A stretch of DNA of 64,000 nt, from the NCBI GenBank assembly GCA_002307235.1, contig DBTV01000030.1, positions 1 through 64,000 of the forward strand, written 5' to 3'. Each line of letters starts with the position of its first letter. The stretch's first letter is position 1. This DNA is from Acidobacteriaceae bacterium UBA1307 (GTDB taxonomy: Bacteria > Acidobacteriota > Terriglobia > Terriglobales > Acidobacteriaceae). Made by a program: the position numbers and the translations under genes. The notes below the pieces were generated by a model that saw only the letters and a list, made by a program, of their open reading frames with translations, was not told where the DNA came from and searched no databases. Shown here one piece after another: positions 16,045-25,937 of this stretch.

Positions 16045-17874
16045 ATGCGGCGCTGGCACTCACTTCCCTCGGGCGTTTTTACGCTGGTGGACGAGAGTGT
16101 CGGCGCCGTTTTGCTTGAGTCGGCGCCCCGGGCCGGGGGCGATTCCAGGCTGTTTCTGGCGCCGGAACAGACCGTCGTCGCATGGACACGCGAGGAGGTT
16201 CCGGCTCTGTTCGCGGCCCTCGAAGAGGCCACGCGCAGGGGCAAATTTGCCGCCGGATTCTTCGGCTACGAATGCGGCGCGGCCTTCGAACCAAAGTCCG
16301 GGCTCGGCGCTCCACCCGCGGGAGAACCGCTCGCCTGGTTCGGCATCTTTTCCTTCTGCCACAGATTCGATCACTCCACTGGAAAATTTCGCGATGGATT
16401 TTTGGTCGATGAGGCTACGCCCGCCTCGGCCAGCGTCGAGGCCAGCTTCTCGATCGACGAAGCCGCATACACGAAAAAGATCGAGGCCGTGCATGCGGCG
16501 ATCCGCAGCGGCGACGTGTATCAGCTCAACCTGACCGCTCCCTTCCGCGTGAAGGTCGCAGGGCCCGCCGCCGCGCTCTACGCACAACTGCGCGCACGCC
16601 AGCCAGCAGCCTACAGCGCCTTTCTGCACTGGCAACACGAGCGGCGCATTCTGAGCCTTTCGCCGGAGCTGTTTTTCCGGCTCGACGGGCAGCAGATCAC
16701 CACCCGGCCGATGAAGGGCACGATCGCGCGCGGACGCACCACGACCGAGGATCGCTCGCAGGCCGACTGGCTCCGCAACGACGAAAAGAATCGCGCGGAA
16801 AATCTGATGATCGTCGACCTGCTGCGCAACGATCTGGGCCGGTTGGCTACGCCCGGCAGCGTACAGGCGAAAAAGCTCTTCGATGTCGAGCGCCACCCGA
16901 CACTCTGGCAGATGACCTCAACGGTGACGGCGGAGCTGCCCAAGGCCGTCACGCTCGAAGCAATTTTTCGCGCGCTGTTTCCCTGCGGCTCCATCACCGG
17001 CGCGCCGAAGATTCGCGCCATGCAACTGCTGGCCGGACTTGAAGAGGCTCCGCGCGGCATCTACACGGGCTCGATCGGCTATGCGGGGCCGGAGGGCGCG
17101 ACCTTCAACGTCGCCATCCGCACGCTGGCGCTCGACGGCAACACGGGCACAATGGGCGTCGGGGGCGGCATCGTCATTGACTCGACGGCCACCAGCGAGT
17201 ACCGCGAGTGCCTGCTGAAGGCCCGCTTCCTCACCGCGCCCGTCACGCCGGAGTTCGCGCTGATCGAGTCGCTACGCTGGGACAGGGGCTATCCGTTGCT
17301 CGACCTGCATCTGGACCGGCTGGCGGATTCCGCCGATTTTTTTGATTTTTTCTGCGACCGCGAAACTGTTCGGTGCGCACTCGGTGAAGAAGAGAAAAAC
17401 TTCGGCGACGCGGCTCCGCGCAAGGTGCGCCTGCGCCTCGACCCGGCGGGCGCGGTACAAATCACCTCCGAAGTGCTTGCGCCAGCGCCTCAGAAAACTT
17501 TACGCGTGACGATTGCCGAAGAAAGAACCGACCCCGCAGACGCATTTCTCTTTCACAAGACCACGCAGCGGGCACGGTATACACGCGCCTTTGCCGAGGC
17601 CACGCGGGCGGGCTTTGCCGATGTGCTCTTCTTCAACACACACGGAGAGCTGACCGAGGGCGCGATCAGCAATGTTTTTCTGGTTCTGGATGGGCAGTGG
17701 TACACGCCGCCGATTGCCTGCGGCCTGCTCGACGGAGTCTACCGGCGACACCTGCTGGCCACGCGGCCCGGGATCGTCGAACGCGTGCTGACGCGCAAGG
17801 ATCTCGATGCCGCCGAGGCCATTTATCTGAGCAATGCCGTGCGCGGTCTGAGGCGCGTCAAACTTAGTGCATGA
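16045..17874 (+). CDS. pabB: Fused aminodeoxychorismate synthase component I / 4-amino-4-deoxychorismate lyase
   Basis: 609 aa combining the last steps to p-aminobenzoate for folate. Residues 1 to about 400 are a chorismate-binding domain: RPMKGTIARG gives the PabB-type catalytic Lys (about residue 224) rather than a TrpE-type residue, and SITGAPKIRAM and GVGGGIVIDS are conserved. From about 405 to 609 is a fold-type IV PLP aminotransferase/lyase domain with HKTTQRARYTRAF (Lys near 505) and the ELTEGAISNVFLV motif. Such PabBC fusions are known in several bacteria. The glutamine amidotransferase subunit PabA is not in this window. No good ribosome site precedes ATG 16045, so coupling to the upstream gene is possible. 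Confidence 0.93.
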   Translation: MRRWHSLPSGVFTLVDESVGAVLLESAPRAGGDSRLFLAPEQTVVAWTREEVPALFAALEEATRRGKFAAGFFGYECGAAFEPKSGLGAPPAGEPLAWFGIFSFCHRFDHSTGKFRDGFLVDEATPASASVEASFSIDEAAYTKKIEAVHAAIRSGDVYQLNLTAPFRVKVAGPAAALYAQLRARQPAAYSAFLHWQHERRILSLSPELFFRLDGQQITTRPMKGTIARGRTTTEDRSQADWLRNDEKNRAENLMIVDLLRNDLGRLATPGSVQAKKLFDVERHPTLWQMTSTVTAELPKAVTLEAIFRALFPCGSITGAPKIRAMQLLAGLEEAPRGIYTGSIGYAGPEGATFNVAIRTLALDGNTGTMGVGGGIVIDSTATSEYRECLLKARFLTAPVTPEFALIESLRWDRGYPLLDLHLDRLADSADFFDFFCDRETVRCALGEEEKNFGDAAPRKVRLRLDPAGAVQITSEVLAPAPQKTLRVTIAEERTDPADAFLFHKTTQRARYTRAFAEATRAGFADVLFFNTHGELTEGAISNVFLVLDGQWYTPPIACGLLDGVYRRHLLATRPGIVERVLTRKDLDAAEAIYLSNAVRGLRRVKLSA

Positions 17875-18691
17875 AGTTATAAGAAAGTTCTAACCCGCGA
17901 CCATTCGGCGTGGCTACAGGCGCAATCGAAACCCGGCTCCAGGCGTTGTCGCTTCCGCGCCGCTGCACCACGTAGCCGCCGATGGCGTAACCGAGCGCGC
18001 TGCCCAGCACGACATCCGAGGGAAAGTGCTGGCGGGCGATGACGCGCGAGGCTGAAACCGTCGTGGCCAGCGAGTAGACCAGCGTCTTGGTAGCAATGCC
18101 ACCGTACTGCGAAGTAACGACGCGGGCAAAGGACCAGACCAGCACCGAGTGATCGGAGGGCATCGACTGGCCATCGGGCCAGGTGCGGGTTCCATGCGGC
18201 CAGAAGCGGCCCGTTCCGTCGCCCTGTCCCGGAGTCTGGCGATTGATGGCGTAGCCAAGACCGGTGTTCAGAATCGCCGCGTCGGCCATCGCCTCGCTGG
18301 CCAGCACCGCGGTCTCGCGCAGCCGGTCATCGTGCCGGACCGAACCCACCAGATACCCCACGCCGACCGAGGCCAGCGGACCATAGATACCGCCGAAATC
18401 AGAGACGCGCTTGAAGTCCTTCTCCCGCTTCGGATCAGTGCCGAGCGCGCGCATCGCATCGGCATCGCGATCAATGCCATAGCCAACGGCCACGCCCACC
18501 GGAGCCACCCAGAGCCAGCTTTCCTGCTTCATGTGCAGGGGCGCGGTGATGATGCCGGCCTCATCCTGCGCCACATGCAGGACGCAGACCTCGAGCGAAC
18601 GCAGAGCGCAATTTTTCTCTGCCGTTGCTTGGGCCACCAACGGGGTTCCTGCCAAAAGAAGTAAAAGGGAGGGAAGGATAAACAGGCGCAT
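17864..18691 (-). CDS. Exported PAP2-superfamily phosphatase-like protein
   Basis: 275 aa with an N-terminal signal segment (residues 2-22) and a PAP2/vanadium-haloperoxidase core. Motif 3 is intact as SRVIARQHFPSD (Ser-Arg-x5-His-x3-Asp). Motif 2 reads SMPSDHS, with Asp in place of the usual Gly of PSGH, and motif 1 is reduced to NRQTPG. It may act on undecaprenyl pyrophosphate or phospholipid phosphates at the membrane, but the altered motif 2 leaves activity open. Its stop overlaps the 3' end of pabBC by 11 bases, a convergent overlap. Confidence 0.85.
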   Translation of the reverse strand: MRLFILPSLLLLLAGTPLVAQATAEKNCALRSLEVCVLHVAQDEAGIITAPLHMKQESWLWVAPVGVAVGYGIDRDADAMRALGTDPKREKDFKRVSDFGGIYGPLASVGVGYLVGSVRHDDRLRETAVLASEAMADAAILNTGLGYAINRQTPGQGDGTGRFWPHGTRTWPDGQSMPSDHSVLVWSFARVVTSQYGGIATKTLVYSLATTVSASRVIARQHFPSDVVLGSALGYAIGGYVVQRRGSDNAWSRVSIAPVATPNGRGLELSYNFMH

Positions 18692-18837
18692 ATTTTGCCA
18701 TCGTAAAGCATCCTGAAGGGCTCCGGAATAGCAAAAGAGGAACAGCGTCGGCGCGAGCCTTCACCTCGTAGATACAGGAAGATGAAAAAATAATTTTCCC
18801 CTTATGAGATAGGCGGCAATGATTCATACTGGAATCT

Positions 18838-21450
18838 ATGCATATGCACAATCGCTTGGTCATTTTTCTGGCATCCGGTTTGCTTGGAACCGCTGCGGCC
18901 ATTTATGCGCAGGCGCCTTCTTCGACGCAAACCACAGAGAGTTCGAGCACGGCATGGCCGTCGGAGACCGACTCCGGACAGACAGGCTCTATTGACACAA
19001 CCGGGGCTTTGTCCGGCCAGAACGGGCAAAGCAATGCCGGACCGACGAACCGCGACCTTGCGGCGACGCGCCAGCAGACGGCCTCTTCGAGCGAGAACGC
19101 AACGCTGACGAACCAGACCTTGCTCCAGCAACAGCAACAACAGTTGCAGATGTATTTTCCGCCTGCACCGCCGACTGAGTTTCAAAAGTTCGTCGCGGCC
19201 TCGACCGGCAAGCGCCTGAACATCTTCGGCGCGGATCTGTTCCGCCGCATTCCGGCCTCGTTTACGCCGAGCAATCTGGTGCCGGCCGACAGTGATTACG
19301 TGATCGGCCCCGACGATGAGTTGCGCGTCCGCATCTGGGGCGCGATCAACTACAGCGGCAACCTGCGCGTTGACCGCTCGGGCAACATCTACTTGCCGCA
19401 GATCGGCTCGGTGCATGTCGCCGGACTCAAGTTCTCAGAACTCGACCACCATCTGCGCCAGTCCGCCGGCCGCGTGTATCGCAACTTCGACCTCTCGGCT
19501 GATCTGGGCCGCATCCGTTCGATGCAGGTCTACGTCACCGGACAGGCGCGCAAGCCCGGCATGTACACCGTCAGTTCGCTCAGTTCGCTGGTCGATGCGC
19601 TGTTTGCCTCGGGTGGCCCCGCGCCCGAGGGCTCGCTGCGCCACATTCTGCTCAAGCGCGAAGGCAAGACCGTCGCCGACTTTGACCTGTACGCCTTTCT
19701 GCTGCGCGGCGACAAGGCGAATGACCTGCGCCTGTTGCCTGAAGATGTGCTCTACATTCCTCCGGTGGGCGCGCAGGTGGCCATCTACGGCAGCATTCGC
19801 AAGCCGGCGATCTATGAGATGCGCGACGGAGAAACCGTGGGCGATCTGATCGACGCCGCCGGCAAGACCTCGGCCATGAGCTCGGGCACCAAGGTTTCGC
19901 TCGACCGCGCCGACCAGAATCAGCGCCGCGCCGTTGAATTTCCGCTCGATGCGAATGGCCTTTCCGCACGCGTGGCCGATGGCGACATCGTGCGCCTGTT
20001 CTCGATTGTTCCTTCCTATCAGAAGACCGTGATTCTGCGTGGCAGCATTGCCAACGCGGGCCGCTACGGCTGGCACGAGGGCATGCACCTCAGCGATCTG
20101 ATTCCCGACCGCAACGCGCTGCTCAGCCGCGATTACTGGTGGAAGCGCAGCCACCTTGGCCTGGCCGCGCCGGAGTTCGAAGCCGCCATCACACCGGCCG
20201 ATCCGCTGCTCGACGAGCTGACGCGAGAGAAACCGCGCACGCCGCAGTACACAACGAATCAGCAGAACCAACAGCAGGGCACGCAGTCTTCCTCTTCGAA
20301 TACCTCGCAGACCCCGCAAAACGCTGCAGGCCAATCACTCTCCGGCACCACGCAATCGTCGAGCATGGACCGCTATCGCGCCGACCAGAACTCCGGCAAC
20401 GCCTCGATCGCCATGCAGACCGCCGCAGCCGAGGAGCTCGACCCCGAGACCGGGCTGCCCAAGGAAAAGAAGAGCAAGGTCCGCCTGACGCCACATGAGA
20501 TCGACTGGAATTATGCGGTCATCGAGCGCACCAACCCGGAGACCTTCAAGACCAGCCTGATTCCCTTCGACCTTGGCAAACTGGTGCTCGGCCACGACGC
20601 CAGCCAGGACATCGCGCTCGAAGCCGGCGACACGGTTTCGATCTTTTCGCAGTCCGACATCCGCGTGCCGCTCGAGCAGCAGACCAAGTACGTCACCATT
20701 GAGGGCGAGGTGGCCAATGCCGGCACCTATAGCGTGAGCGCGGGCGAAACGCTGCGCGACGTGATTCGCCGCGCCGGCGGACTCACCTCGAAGGCTTATC
20801 TCTACGGCCTCGAGTTCGACCGCGAGTCGGCGCGCGTTCTGCAGCAGCAGCGCATTGACGAGTATGTGCGCAGCGTCGAGCAGGAGACGATGCGCAGTTC
20901 CATCGCCTTTACCAGCTATGCCTCGCTCGCCGGACAGGCCGTTTCGCAGGGCGCGACCAACCCGGTCATCGATCAGTTCATCGCGCAACTGCACCGCATT
21001 CGCGCCACCGGACGCATCGTTCTGGACCTGAAGCCGGAGAGCAAATCCATCGACGACATTCCGGCGCTCTCGCTTGAAAACGGCGACAAGCTGATCGTTC
21101 CTCCGGCACCGGCCACGGTCAATGTGGTGGGCTCCGTCTACGATCAGAACTCCTTCCTGTTCGCTCCGGGGCGCACGGTGGGCAGTTACCTGAAGCTGGC
21201 CGGCGGCGCCAATCGCAACGCCGACGAGAAGCATGCCTTCGTGATCCGCGCCGACGGTTCGGTGCTCAACCGCAGCACCGTGAAAAGCTACTGGGGCAAC
21301 GGCTTTACCGATGCCAAGCTCAACCCCGGCGACACCATCCTCGTCCCCGAGAAAAACTTCAAGCCGAACCTCAGCCTGAAGAACACCCTCGAATGGACGC
21401 AGATGTTCTCGCAGTTGGCGATGGGCGTAGCCACAGTCTCGCTGCTCTAA
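18838..21450 (+). CDS. Polysaccharide export protein with SLBB repeats (Wza-like)
   Basis: 870 aa. A signal peptide (about 1-25) is followed by a disordered Gln/Ser/Thr-rich stretch to about 105. The Poly_export domain lies at about 160-235 (VIGPDDELRVRIWG, then YLPQIGSVHVAGL). Several SLBB-like beta-grasp repeats follow, e.g. VTGQARKPGMYTVSS, IYGSIRKPAIYEM, LRGSIANAGRYGW, IEGEVANAGTYSVSA and VVGSVYDQNSFLF. These build outer-membrane or periplasmic channels for polysaccharide export. No lipobox Cys is visible, unlike Wza. Large size fits the acidobacterial SLBB proteins. A strong terminator follows; no polysaccharide biosynthesis genes adjoin. Confidence 0.9.
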   Translation: MHMHNRLVIFLASGLLGTAAAIYAQAPSSTQTTESSSTAWPSETDSGQTGSIDTTGALSGQNGQSNAGPTNRDLAATRQQTASSSENATLTNQTLLQQQQQQLQMYFPPAPPTEFQKFVAASTGKRLNIFGADLFRRIPASFTPSNLVPADSDYVIGPDDELRVRIWGAINYSGNLRVDRSGNIYLPQIGSVHVAGLKFSELDHHLRQSAGRVYRNFDLSADLGRIRSMQVYVTGQARKPGMYTVSSLSSLVDALFASGGPAPEGSLRHILLKREGKTVADFDLYAFLLRGDKANDLRLLPEDVLYIPPVGAQVAIYGSIRKPAIYEMRDGETVGDLIDAAGKTSAMSSGTKVSLDRADQNQRRAVEFPLDANGLSARVADGDIVRLFSIVPSYQKTVILRGSIANAGRYGWHEGMHLSDLIPDRNALLSRDYWWKRSHLGLAAPEFEAAITPADPLLDELTREKPRTPQYTTNQQNQQQGTQSSSSNTSQTPQNAAGQSLSGTTQSSSMDRYRADQNSGNASIAMQTAAAEELDPETGLPKEKKSKVRLTPHEIDWNYAVIERTNPETFKTSLIPFDLGKLVLGHDASQDIALEAGDTVSIFSQSDIRVPLEQQTKYVTIEGEVANAGTYSVSAGETLRDVIRRAGGLTSKAYLYGLEFDRESARVLQQQRIDEYVRSVEQETMRSSIAFTSYASLAGQAVSQGATNPVIDQFIAQLHRIRATGRIVLDLKPESKSIDDIPALSLENGDKLIVPPAPATVNVVGSVYDQNSFLFAPGRTVGSYLKLAGGANRNADEKHAFVIRADGSVLNRSTVKSYWGNGFTDAKLNPGDTILVPEKNFKPNLSLKNTLEWTQMFSQLAMGVATVSLL

Positions 21451-21466
21451 GTCGAGCTCACACGCA

Positions 21467-21499
21467 AAAGGAGCCCAGGCCATTGGCCTGGGCTCCTTT
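21467..21499 (+). terminator. Strong terminator of the SLBB export gene
   Basis: A perfect 15-bp stem (21467-21481 with 21485-21499, ATT loop) ends in TTT and lies 16 bases after the stop at 21450. Confidence 0.88.
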
Positions 21500-21550
21500 G
21501 CGTAGCGAGCGCAACAGCGCCTGAGTTTTCCGGCGCTGTTGTTGTGGCGG

Positions 21551-21672
21551 GTTTCGTGCCGCCCCTCCGGGGCGGCGGCGCACGTGGGGGGCGAGCCTTC
21601 CCCGGGTTCCGCCCTCGCTTCCGCTCAGGCTCCACCCGGGGCTATTGTCGCTGCGTCCCTACGGGACGCATT
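21551..21672. repeat. Intergenic palindromic repeat element
   Basis: Three nested or adjacent palindromes: GCCGCCCC-TCC-GGGGCGGC (21558-21576), an outer pair CCCCGGGT/ACCCGGGG (21600-21607, 21634-21641), and GCGTCCC-TAC-GGGACGC (21653-21669). The order resembles a dispersed multi-hairpin repeat between convergent genes. It differs in sequence from the repeat near 14 kb. Confidence 0.5.
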
Positions 21673-21701
21673 TATCTTCCCTCTGAAGTTATCGAGAAGC
21701 C

Positions 21702-22877
21702 CTACCCCTTCGCGAACATCGCCTTCATGCCGCGCAGGGCTTGGCGGGTGCGCTCTTCGTTTTCGATCAGCGAGAAGCGGACGTGGGTATCGCCGTAGTC
21801 GCCGAAGCCGATGCCCGGCGAAACCGCCGTCTTGGCCTCGGTCAGCAGGAGCTTTGAAAACTCCATCGAACCGAGCTTGGCGTACTGCTCGGGAATCTTC
21901 GCCCAGAGGAACATCGTCGCCTTGGGGCTGATGACCGGCCAGCCGAGTTTGTTCAACCCCTCGACGAGCACATCGCGGCGCTTGCGATAGACCTCGCAGA
22001 TTTCGGAGACGCAATCCTGCGGGCCTTCAAGCGCCAGAATCGAGGCCACCTGAATCGGCGTGAAGGTGCCGTAGTCGAAGTAGCCCTTGAGCCGGGCGAG
22101 AGCGGCCACCAGCGTCTTGTTGCCGCACATGAAGCCCACGCGCCAGCCGGGCATGTTGTAGCTCTTTGAGAGCGTGAAGAACTCGACGGCCACTTCCTTT
22201 GCGCCGGGCACCTGCAACACGCTCGGCGGCTGATAGCCGTCGAAGGCGATATCGGCATAGGCGATGTCGTGGATCAGATAGAAGCCGTACTGCTTGGCCA
22301 GCTCCACCAGACGCGCAAGGAAGGGCAGATCGACGCACTCGGTGGTCGGGTTCGACGGAAAGTTGACGATGAGCGCCTTGGGCCGGGGCACCATGCGCGG
22401 AATCAGATCTTCAAGCTGCGCCAAAAACTGCTCGCGGTCGACGATGGGCACGCTGACCACGTGCGCGCCGGCGATCACCGGGCCATAGATGTGAATCGGG
22501 TAGCTCGGGTTCGGCACCAGCACCGTGTCGCGCGAATCGAGAATCGCGAGGCAGAGGTGGGCAATGCCCTCCTTGGAGCCGATGGTGACGATGGCTTCGG
22601 TGTCCGGGTCAAGATCGACGTCGAACTTACGCTTGTACCAATTACAAACCGCCTTGCGCAGGCGCGGAATGCCGCGCGAGACCGAGTAGCGGTGCGTGGG
22701 GGGCTTCAGCGCGGTTTCCACCATCTTTTCAACGATGTGCTTGGGAGTCGCCCCGTCGGGGTTACCCATGCCGAAATCGATGATGTCCTCACCGCGACGG
22801 CGCGCGGCCATCTTCATCTCGCCGGTGACGTTAAAGACGTAGGGTGGAAGGCGTTGAATACGGCTAAACTCGTCCAT
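21702..22877 (-). CDS. PLP-dependent class I/II aminotransferase (AlaC-like)
   Basis: 391-aa fold-type I aminotransferase resembling alanine-synthesising AlaC and related LL-diaminopimelate or aspartate aminotransferases. The N-terminus MDEFSRIQRLPPYVF and the motif IIDFGMGNPDGATP are typical of AlaC. The PLP Lys lies in FFTLSKSYNMPGWRVGF, and NPTTEC is the substrate/PLP loop. The ATG at 22877 matches the family start; a longer in-frame extension to 23012 does not. It is divergent from the chemoreceptor gene. Pyruvate-glutamate transamination is the likely reaction, though other amino acids are possible. Confidence 0.88.
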   Translation of the reverse strand: MDEFSRIQRLPPYVFNVTGEMKMAARRRGEDIIDFGMGNPDGATPKHIVEKMVETALKPPTHRYSVSRGIPRLRKAVCNWYKRKFDVDLDPDTEAIVTIGSKEGIAHLCLAILDSRDTVLVPNPSYPIHIYGPVIAGAHVVSVPIVDREQFLAQLEDLIPRMVPRPKALIVNFPSNPTTECVDLPFLARLVELAKQYGFYLIHDIAYADIAFDGYQPPSVLQVPGAKEVAVEFFTLSKSYNMPGWRVGFMCGNKTLVAALARLKGYFDYGTFTPIQVASILALEGPQDCVSEICEVYRKRRDVLVEGLNKLGWPVISPKATMFLWAKIPEQYAKLGSMEFSKLLLTEAKTAVSPGIGFGDYGDTHVRFSLIENEERTRQALRGMKAMFAKG

Positions 22878-23077
22878 CCCCACAGTGTAAGACAGACCGC
22901 CTGAAACTGGCGCGCCCGGCCTGTTGGAGACGCTGATTCCCGTTCGTCGACGAAACCGGTGTTCCATCCCCGCAAGAGCACCAATTTGGGCCACCCCCCG
23001 ACAAGACTGCACTTTCGTGTTCTGCGCCTTTCCCTTTTGGAGCCGATCAAGCCAATGGGATCCACAGGACCTGAGAC

Positions 23078-24760
23078 ATGGGAATTTTAAGCAGCATTCG
23101 CGGCCGACTGATGGCCTCGGTCTTCCTGCTCTCCGCCGTTGCCGTGTTCATCGGAGCGTTCGGGCTGATGAAAGCCACCAACCTGCGCGACCGCATGTAC
23201 CTGATCGCCGGCCCCATCGCCGAGCGAGCGCGCCTGACCGATGAGGTTGATCTTCAGCTCATCAACTACATCCGCATGCAGAAGAACATCATCCTGGCCA
23301 CCAGCGACACGCTACGCACCAAGTTTCAGGCTCAGCAGGATGATTTTTCCGCGGCCTTTGAAACCGCGCTGGGCAATTGGGACGTGATCGCCTCTGACCA
23401 GGGCAAGCAGGACATCCGCGAGATTCGCACCGCCTTCGACGAGTACAAAGAGATGAACCGGCAGGTGGTTGCACTGGTTCGTCTCGGGCACCCCGATCAG
23501 GCGCAGACTCTGTCGGTCAACAAAAGTTTTGAGATCTTCGCCCGCATTCGCAAGCCGCTCGACGCCTCAAAAAAGCGCGCCACCGACGACCTGGCCCAAC
23601 AACGCGACGAGACCACAGTGCTCTATCGCAACCTCTGCTGGAGCCTGGGAATCGCGGTTCTGATCGGCGTTGGCTTCGGGCTCACGATGGGCTGGCTGGT
23701 CGTGAATGAAACCGTCCGCCGGCTCAACCGGGTACGCGACTATGTGCGCGACGTGGCCGAGGGCGAGGGCGACCTGACCAAGCGCATCCCCATCACCCAC
23801 GAAGACGAACTGGGCGCGGTCGGCATCTGGATCAACAAATTCCTCGACGGCATCGAGGAGATCATCGCCAGCGTCGCAGAAAATACGGCAAAGATTGCCA
23901 CCTCCGCCGGACGCATTGCCGCCTCGACCCGGCACATTGCCGACTCCAGCCGCCAGCAGGACTCGAAGGCCAACGAGGTCTCCCACTCCATGCAGCAGAT
24001 GGCGCAGAGCGTCGTCGAGGTGAGCCACAACAGCGAACAGGCAGCCCAGACCGCGCAGAAGGCAGGCACGGCGGCGCAGAGCGGCAGCCACACCGTCAAC
24101 GACACGGTCACCATCATGCAGGAGATCTCCGCCTCTTCGCAGCAAAGCGCCCAGGCCATTCAGCAACTCGATCAGTCGAGCGACAAGATCGGGCAGATCG
24201 TCGCCGTCATCGACGAGATCGCGGGCCAGACCGGGCTGCTGGCGCTGAACGCGGCCATTGAAGCGGCGCGGGCGGGTGAGCATGGCCGAGGCTTCGCGGT
24301 CGTTGCCGGCGAGGTCCGTCGGCTGGCCGACCGAACTTCAACGGCGACCAAGGAGATCGGACAGATTGTCGCCGAGGTCCAGAAGACCACGCAGCAAGCC
24401 GTCGGCGCCATGGATGCGGGCACGCGCAAGGTTTCGCACGGCATGGAAATCGCGCAGCAGTGCACCAGCGAACTGGAGCAGATCACTACGCGCGCCTCCG
24501 AGGTCGAGCACCGCATCTCGCAGATTGCCGCCGCCGCCACCGAGCAGTCACATGCCACCGGCGAGGTCAACGCCAGTATGGAATCGATCGCCATTATGGT
24601 GCGCGACGCCTCGAGCGCCGCCGAAGAATCCGCCGAGGCCTGCGAACAGTTGGCCGAGTTGGCCACCGATCTGCAAAAGCTCGTGGGGCGGTTCAAAACC
24701 GATTCTTCCGGCGGCAGCGAATCTGCTCGCCGGGTTGAGCGGGCAGATTCATTTTCCTGA
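23078..24760 (+). CDS. Methyl-accepting chemotaxis protein
   Basis: 560-aa chemoreceptor. Transmembrane helix 1 (about 8-30) and 2 (about 187-210) flank a periplasmic four-helix-bundle-like sensor of about 155 residues. A HAMP domain (about 211-270) and a cytoplasmic coiled coil follow. The CheA/CheW-contacting hairpin tip reads IAGQTGLLALNAAIEAARAG, then HGRGFAVVAGEVRRLADR. No C-terminal CheR-tethering pentapeptide is present. Ligand unknown. It fits with the flagellin genes at 34.9-37.2 kb in implying motility, though che genes are not in the window. The ATG at 23078 has only a weak ribosome site. Confidence 0.95.
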   Translation: MGILSSIRGRLMASVFLLSAVAVFIGAFGLMKATNLRDRMYLIAGPIAERARLTDEVDLQLINYIRMQKNIILATSDTLRTKFQAQQDDFSAAFETALGNWDVIASDQGKQDIREIRTAFDEYKEMNRQVVALVRLGHPDQAQTLSVNKSFEIFARIRKPLDASKKRATDDLAQQRDETTVLYRNLCWSLGIAVLIGVGFGLTMGWLVVNETVRRLNRVRDYVRDVAEGEGDLTKRIPITHEDELGAVGIWINKFLDGIEEIIASVAENTAKIATSAGRIAASTRHIADSSRQQDSKANEVSHSMQQMAQSVVEVSHNSEQAAQTAQKAGTAAQSGSHTVNDTVTIMQEISASSQQSAQAIQQLDQSSDKIGQIVAVIDEIAGQTGLLALNAAIEAARAGEHGRGFAVVAGEVRRLADRTSTATKEIGQIVAEVQKTTQQAVGAMDAGTRKVSHGMEIAQQCTSELEQITTRASEVEHRISQIAAAATEQSHATGEVNASMESIAIMVRDASSAAEESAEACEQLAELATDLQKLVGRFKTDSSGGSESARRVERADSFS

Positions 24761-24778
24761 TTCATTTCAGGCGTTTGT

Positions 24779-25804
24779 TTAAGCGCCGGTGGTCAGCACC
24801 ACGCGGAACCGTGCCTTGCCGCTCATCATGCGGTCAAAGGCTTCCGGCGCACGCTCCAGAGGATATGTTTCCGTCATGGGCTTGACGCCGGTGAGCGCGC
24901 TGAAGTTGAGCGTCTCTTCGGAGTCCATGCCCGTGCCCGAGGGCCAACCGGCAATCGAGCGGCTGCCCATGATCAGCGGAACCGCGCCCACTTCAAACGG
25001 CTTGTCGGGAACACCGACGATGATCAGCTTGCCCTTGGGAGCGAGGCCGTTGACGGCAGCCGCAAGAGCCTCCGCATTGGTCAGCGTGGAAAGAATGACA
25101 GCGGCTCCGCCCAGCTTCTGCAACTCGGCTGCAGGGTTCTGCGTGGTGCTGTCGATGTAGATGTGCGCGCCAAGCTGACGGGCAAGGGGAGCCTTGTCCT
25201 GTCCGCGAGCGATGGCCACCGTGCGATAGCCGCTTTTGGCCGCGAACTGCACGCCGAGGTGTCCCAGTCCGCCGATGCCGAGAACCGCCACCGTGTCGCC
25301 GGGGCGCGCGCCACTATTGCGCAAACTGTTGAAGGTGGTAACGCCGGCACACATCAGGGGAGCCGCATCGACATCCACCAGATCCTCCGGAATCAGCGCC
25401 AGAGCATTGGCCGGAGCATTCACATAATCGGCATAGCCGCCATCAAAGCTGATACCGGAGATTTTCTGGTTTGCGCAGAGGATGAAATCGCCACGCCGAC
25501 AGGGTGCGCAATAGCCGCAATGGCCACCGTGCCAGCCCAGCCCCACACGTTGGCCGGGCTTGAAGAGAGGCACGCCTGACCCCACGGCATCCACAACTCC
25601 GGCAACCTCGTGGCCCGGCGTGCGCGGATAGGCGATGCCGGGAAAGCCACCAAACTTGGTGATGGAATCACTATGGCAGACGCCACAGGCCTGGACCCGA
25701 ATGCGGACCTCGCCGGGACCGGGCTCGGGAAACTCCTTTTGAACCAACTCAAAAGCCCCGCCAGCGGCGGTAACTTGCACGGAACGACCGGAAACGACAG
25801 GCAT
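24779..25804 (-). CDS. Zinc-dependent alcohol dehydrogenase
   Basis: 341-aa medium-chain dehydrogenase. The catalytic zinc ligands lie in CGVCHSD and GHE; the structural zinc site is C-GYC-APC-RRGDFILC (four Cys near 96-110). The Rossmann loop LGIGGLGHLGVQFA binds NAD(P). The family oxidises primary alcohols or reduces aldehydes, and the short loops after the structural zinc suit an AdhP-like bacterial enzyme. AGGAGG precedes the ATG at 25804. It is convergent with the chemoreceptor gene (18 bases apart). Substrate and cofactor preference cannot be read from the sequence. Confidence 0.93.
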   Translation of the reverse strand: MPVVSGRSVQVTAAGGAFELVQKEFPEPGPGEVRIRVQACGVCHSDSITKFGGFPGIAYPRTPGHEVAGVVDAVGSGVPLFKPGQRVGLGWHGGHCGYCAPCRRGDFILCANQKISGISFDGGYADYVNAPANALALIPEDLVDVDAAPLMCAGVTTFNSLRNSGARPGDTVAVLGIGGLGHLGVQFAAKSGYRTVAIARGQDKAPLARQLGAHIYIDSTTQNPAAELQKLGGAAVILSTLTNAEALAAAVNGLAPKGKLIIVGVPDKPFEVGAVPLIMGSRSIAGWPSGTGMDSEETLNFSALTGVKPMTETYPLERAPEAFDRMMSGKARFRVVLTTGA

Positions 25805-25937
25805 AAGGATTGCCTCCTGTCCGGTTGGATGTCATCTTGCTTCGCTCCGGTTCAATTTGCAGGCACAAATTGCACGAAGTTGCCGCAATCTGTCTGGGAT
25901 GGCTCCCGCTGGTCGCGAATTTATACTTGTAAGTGCT

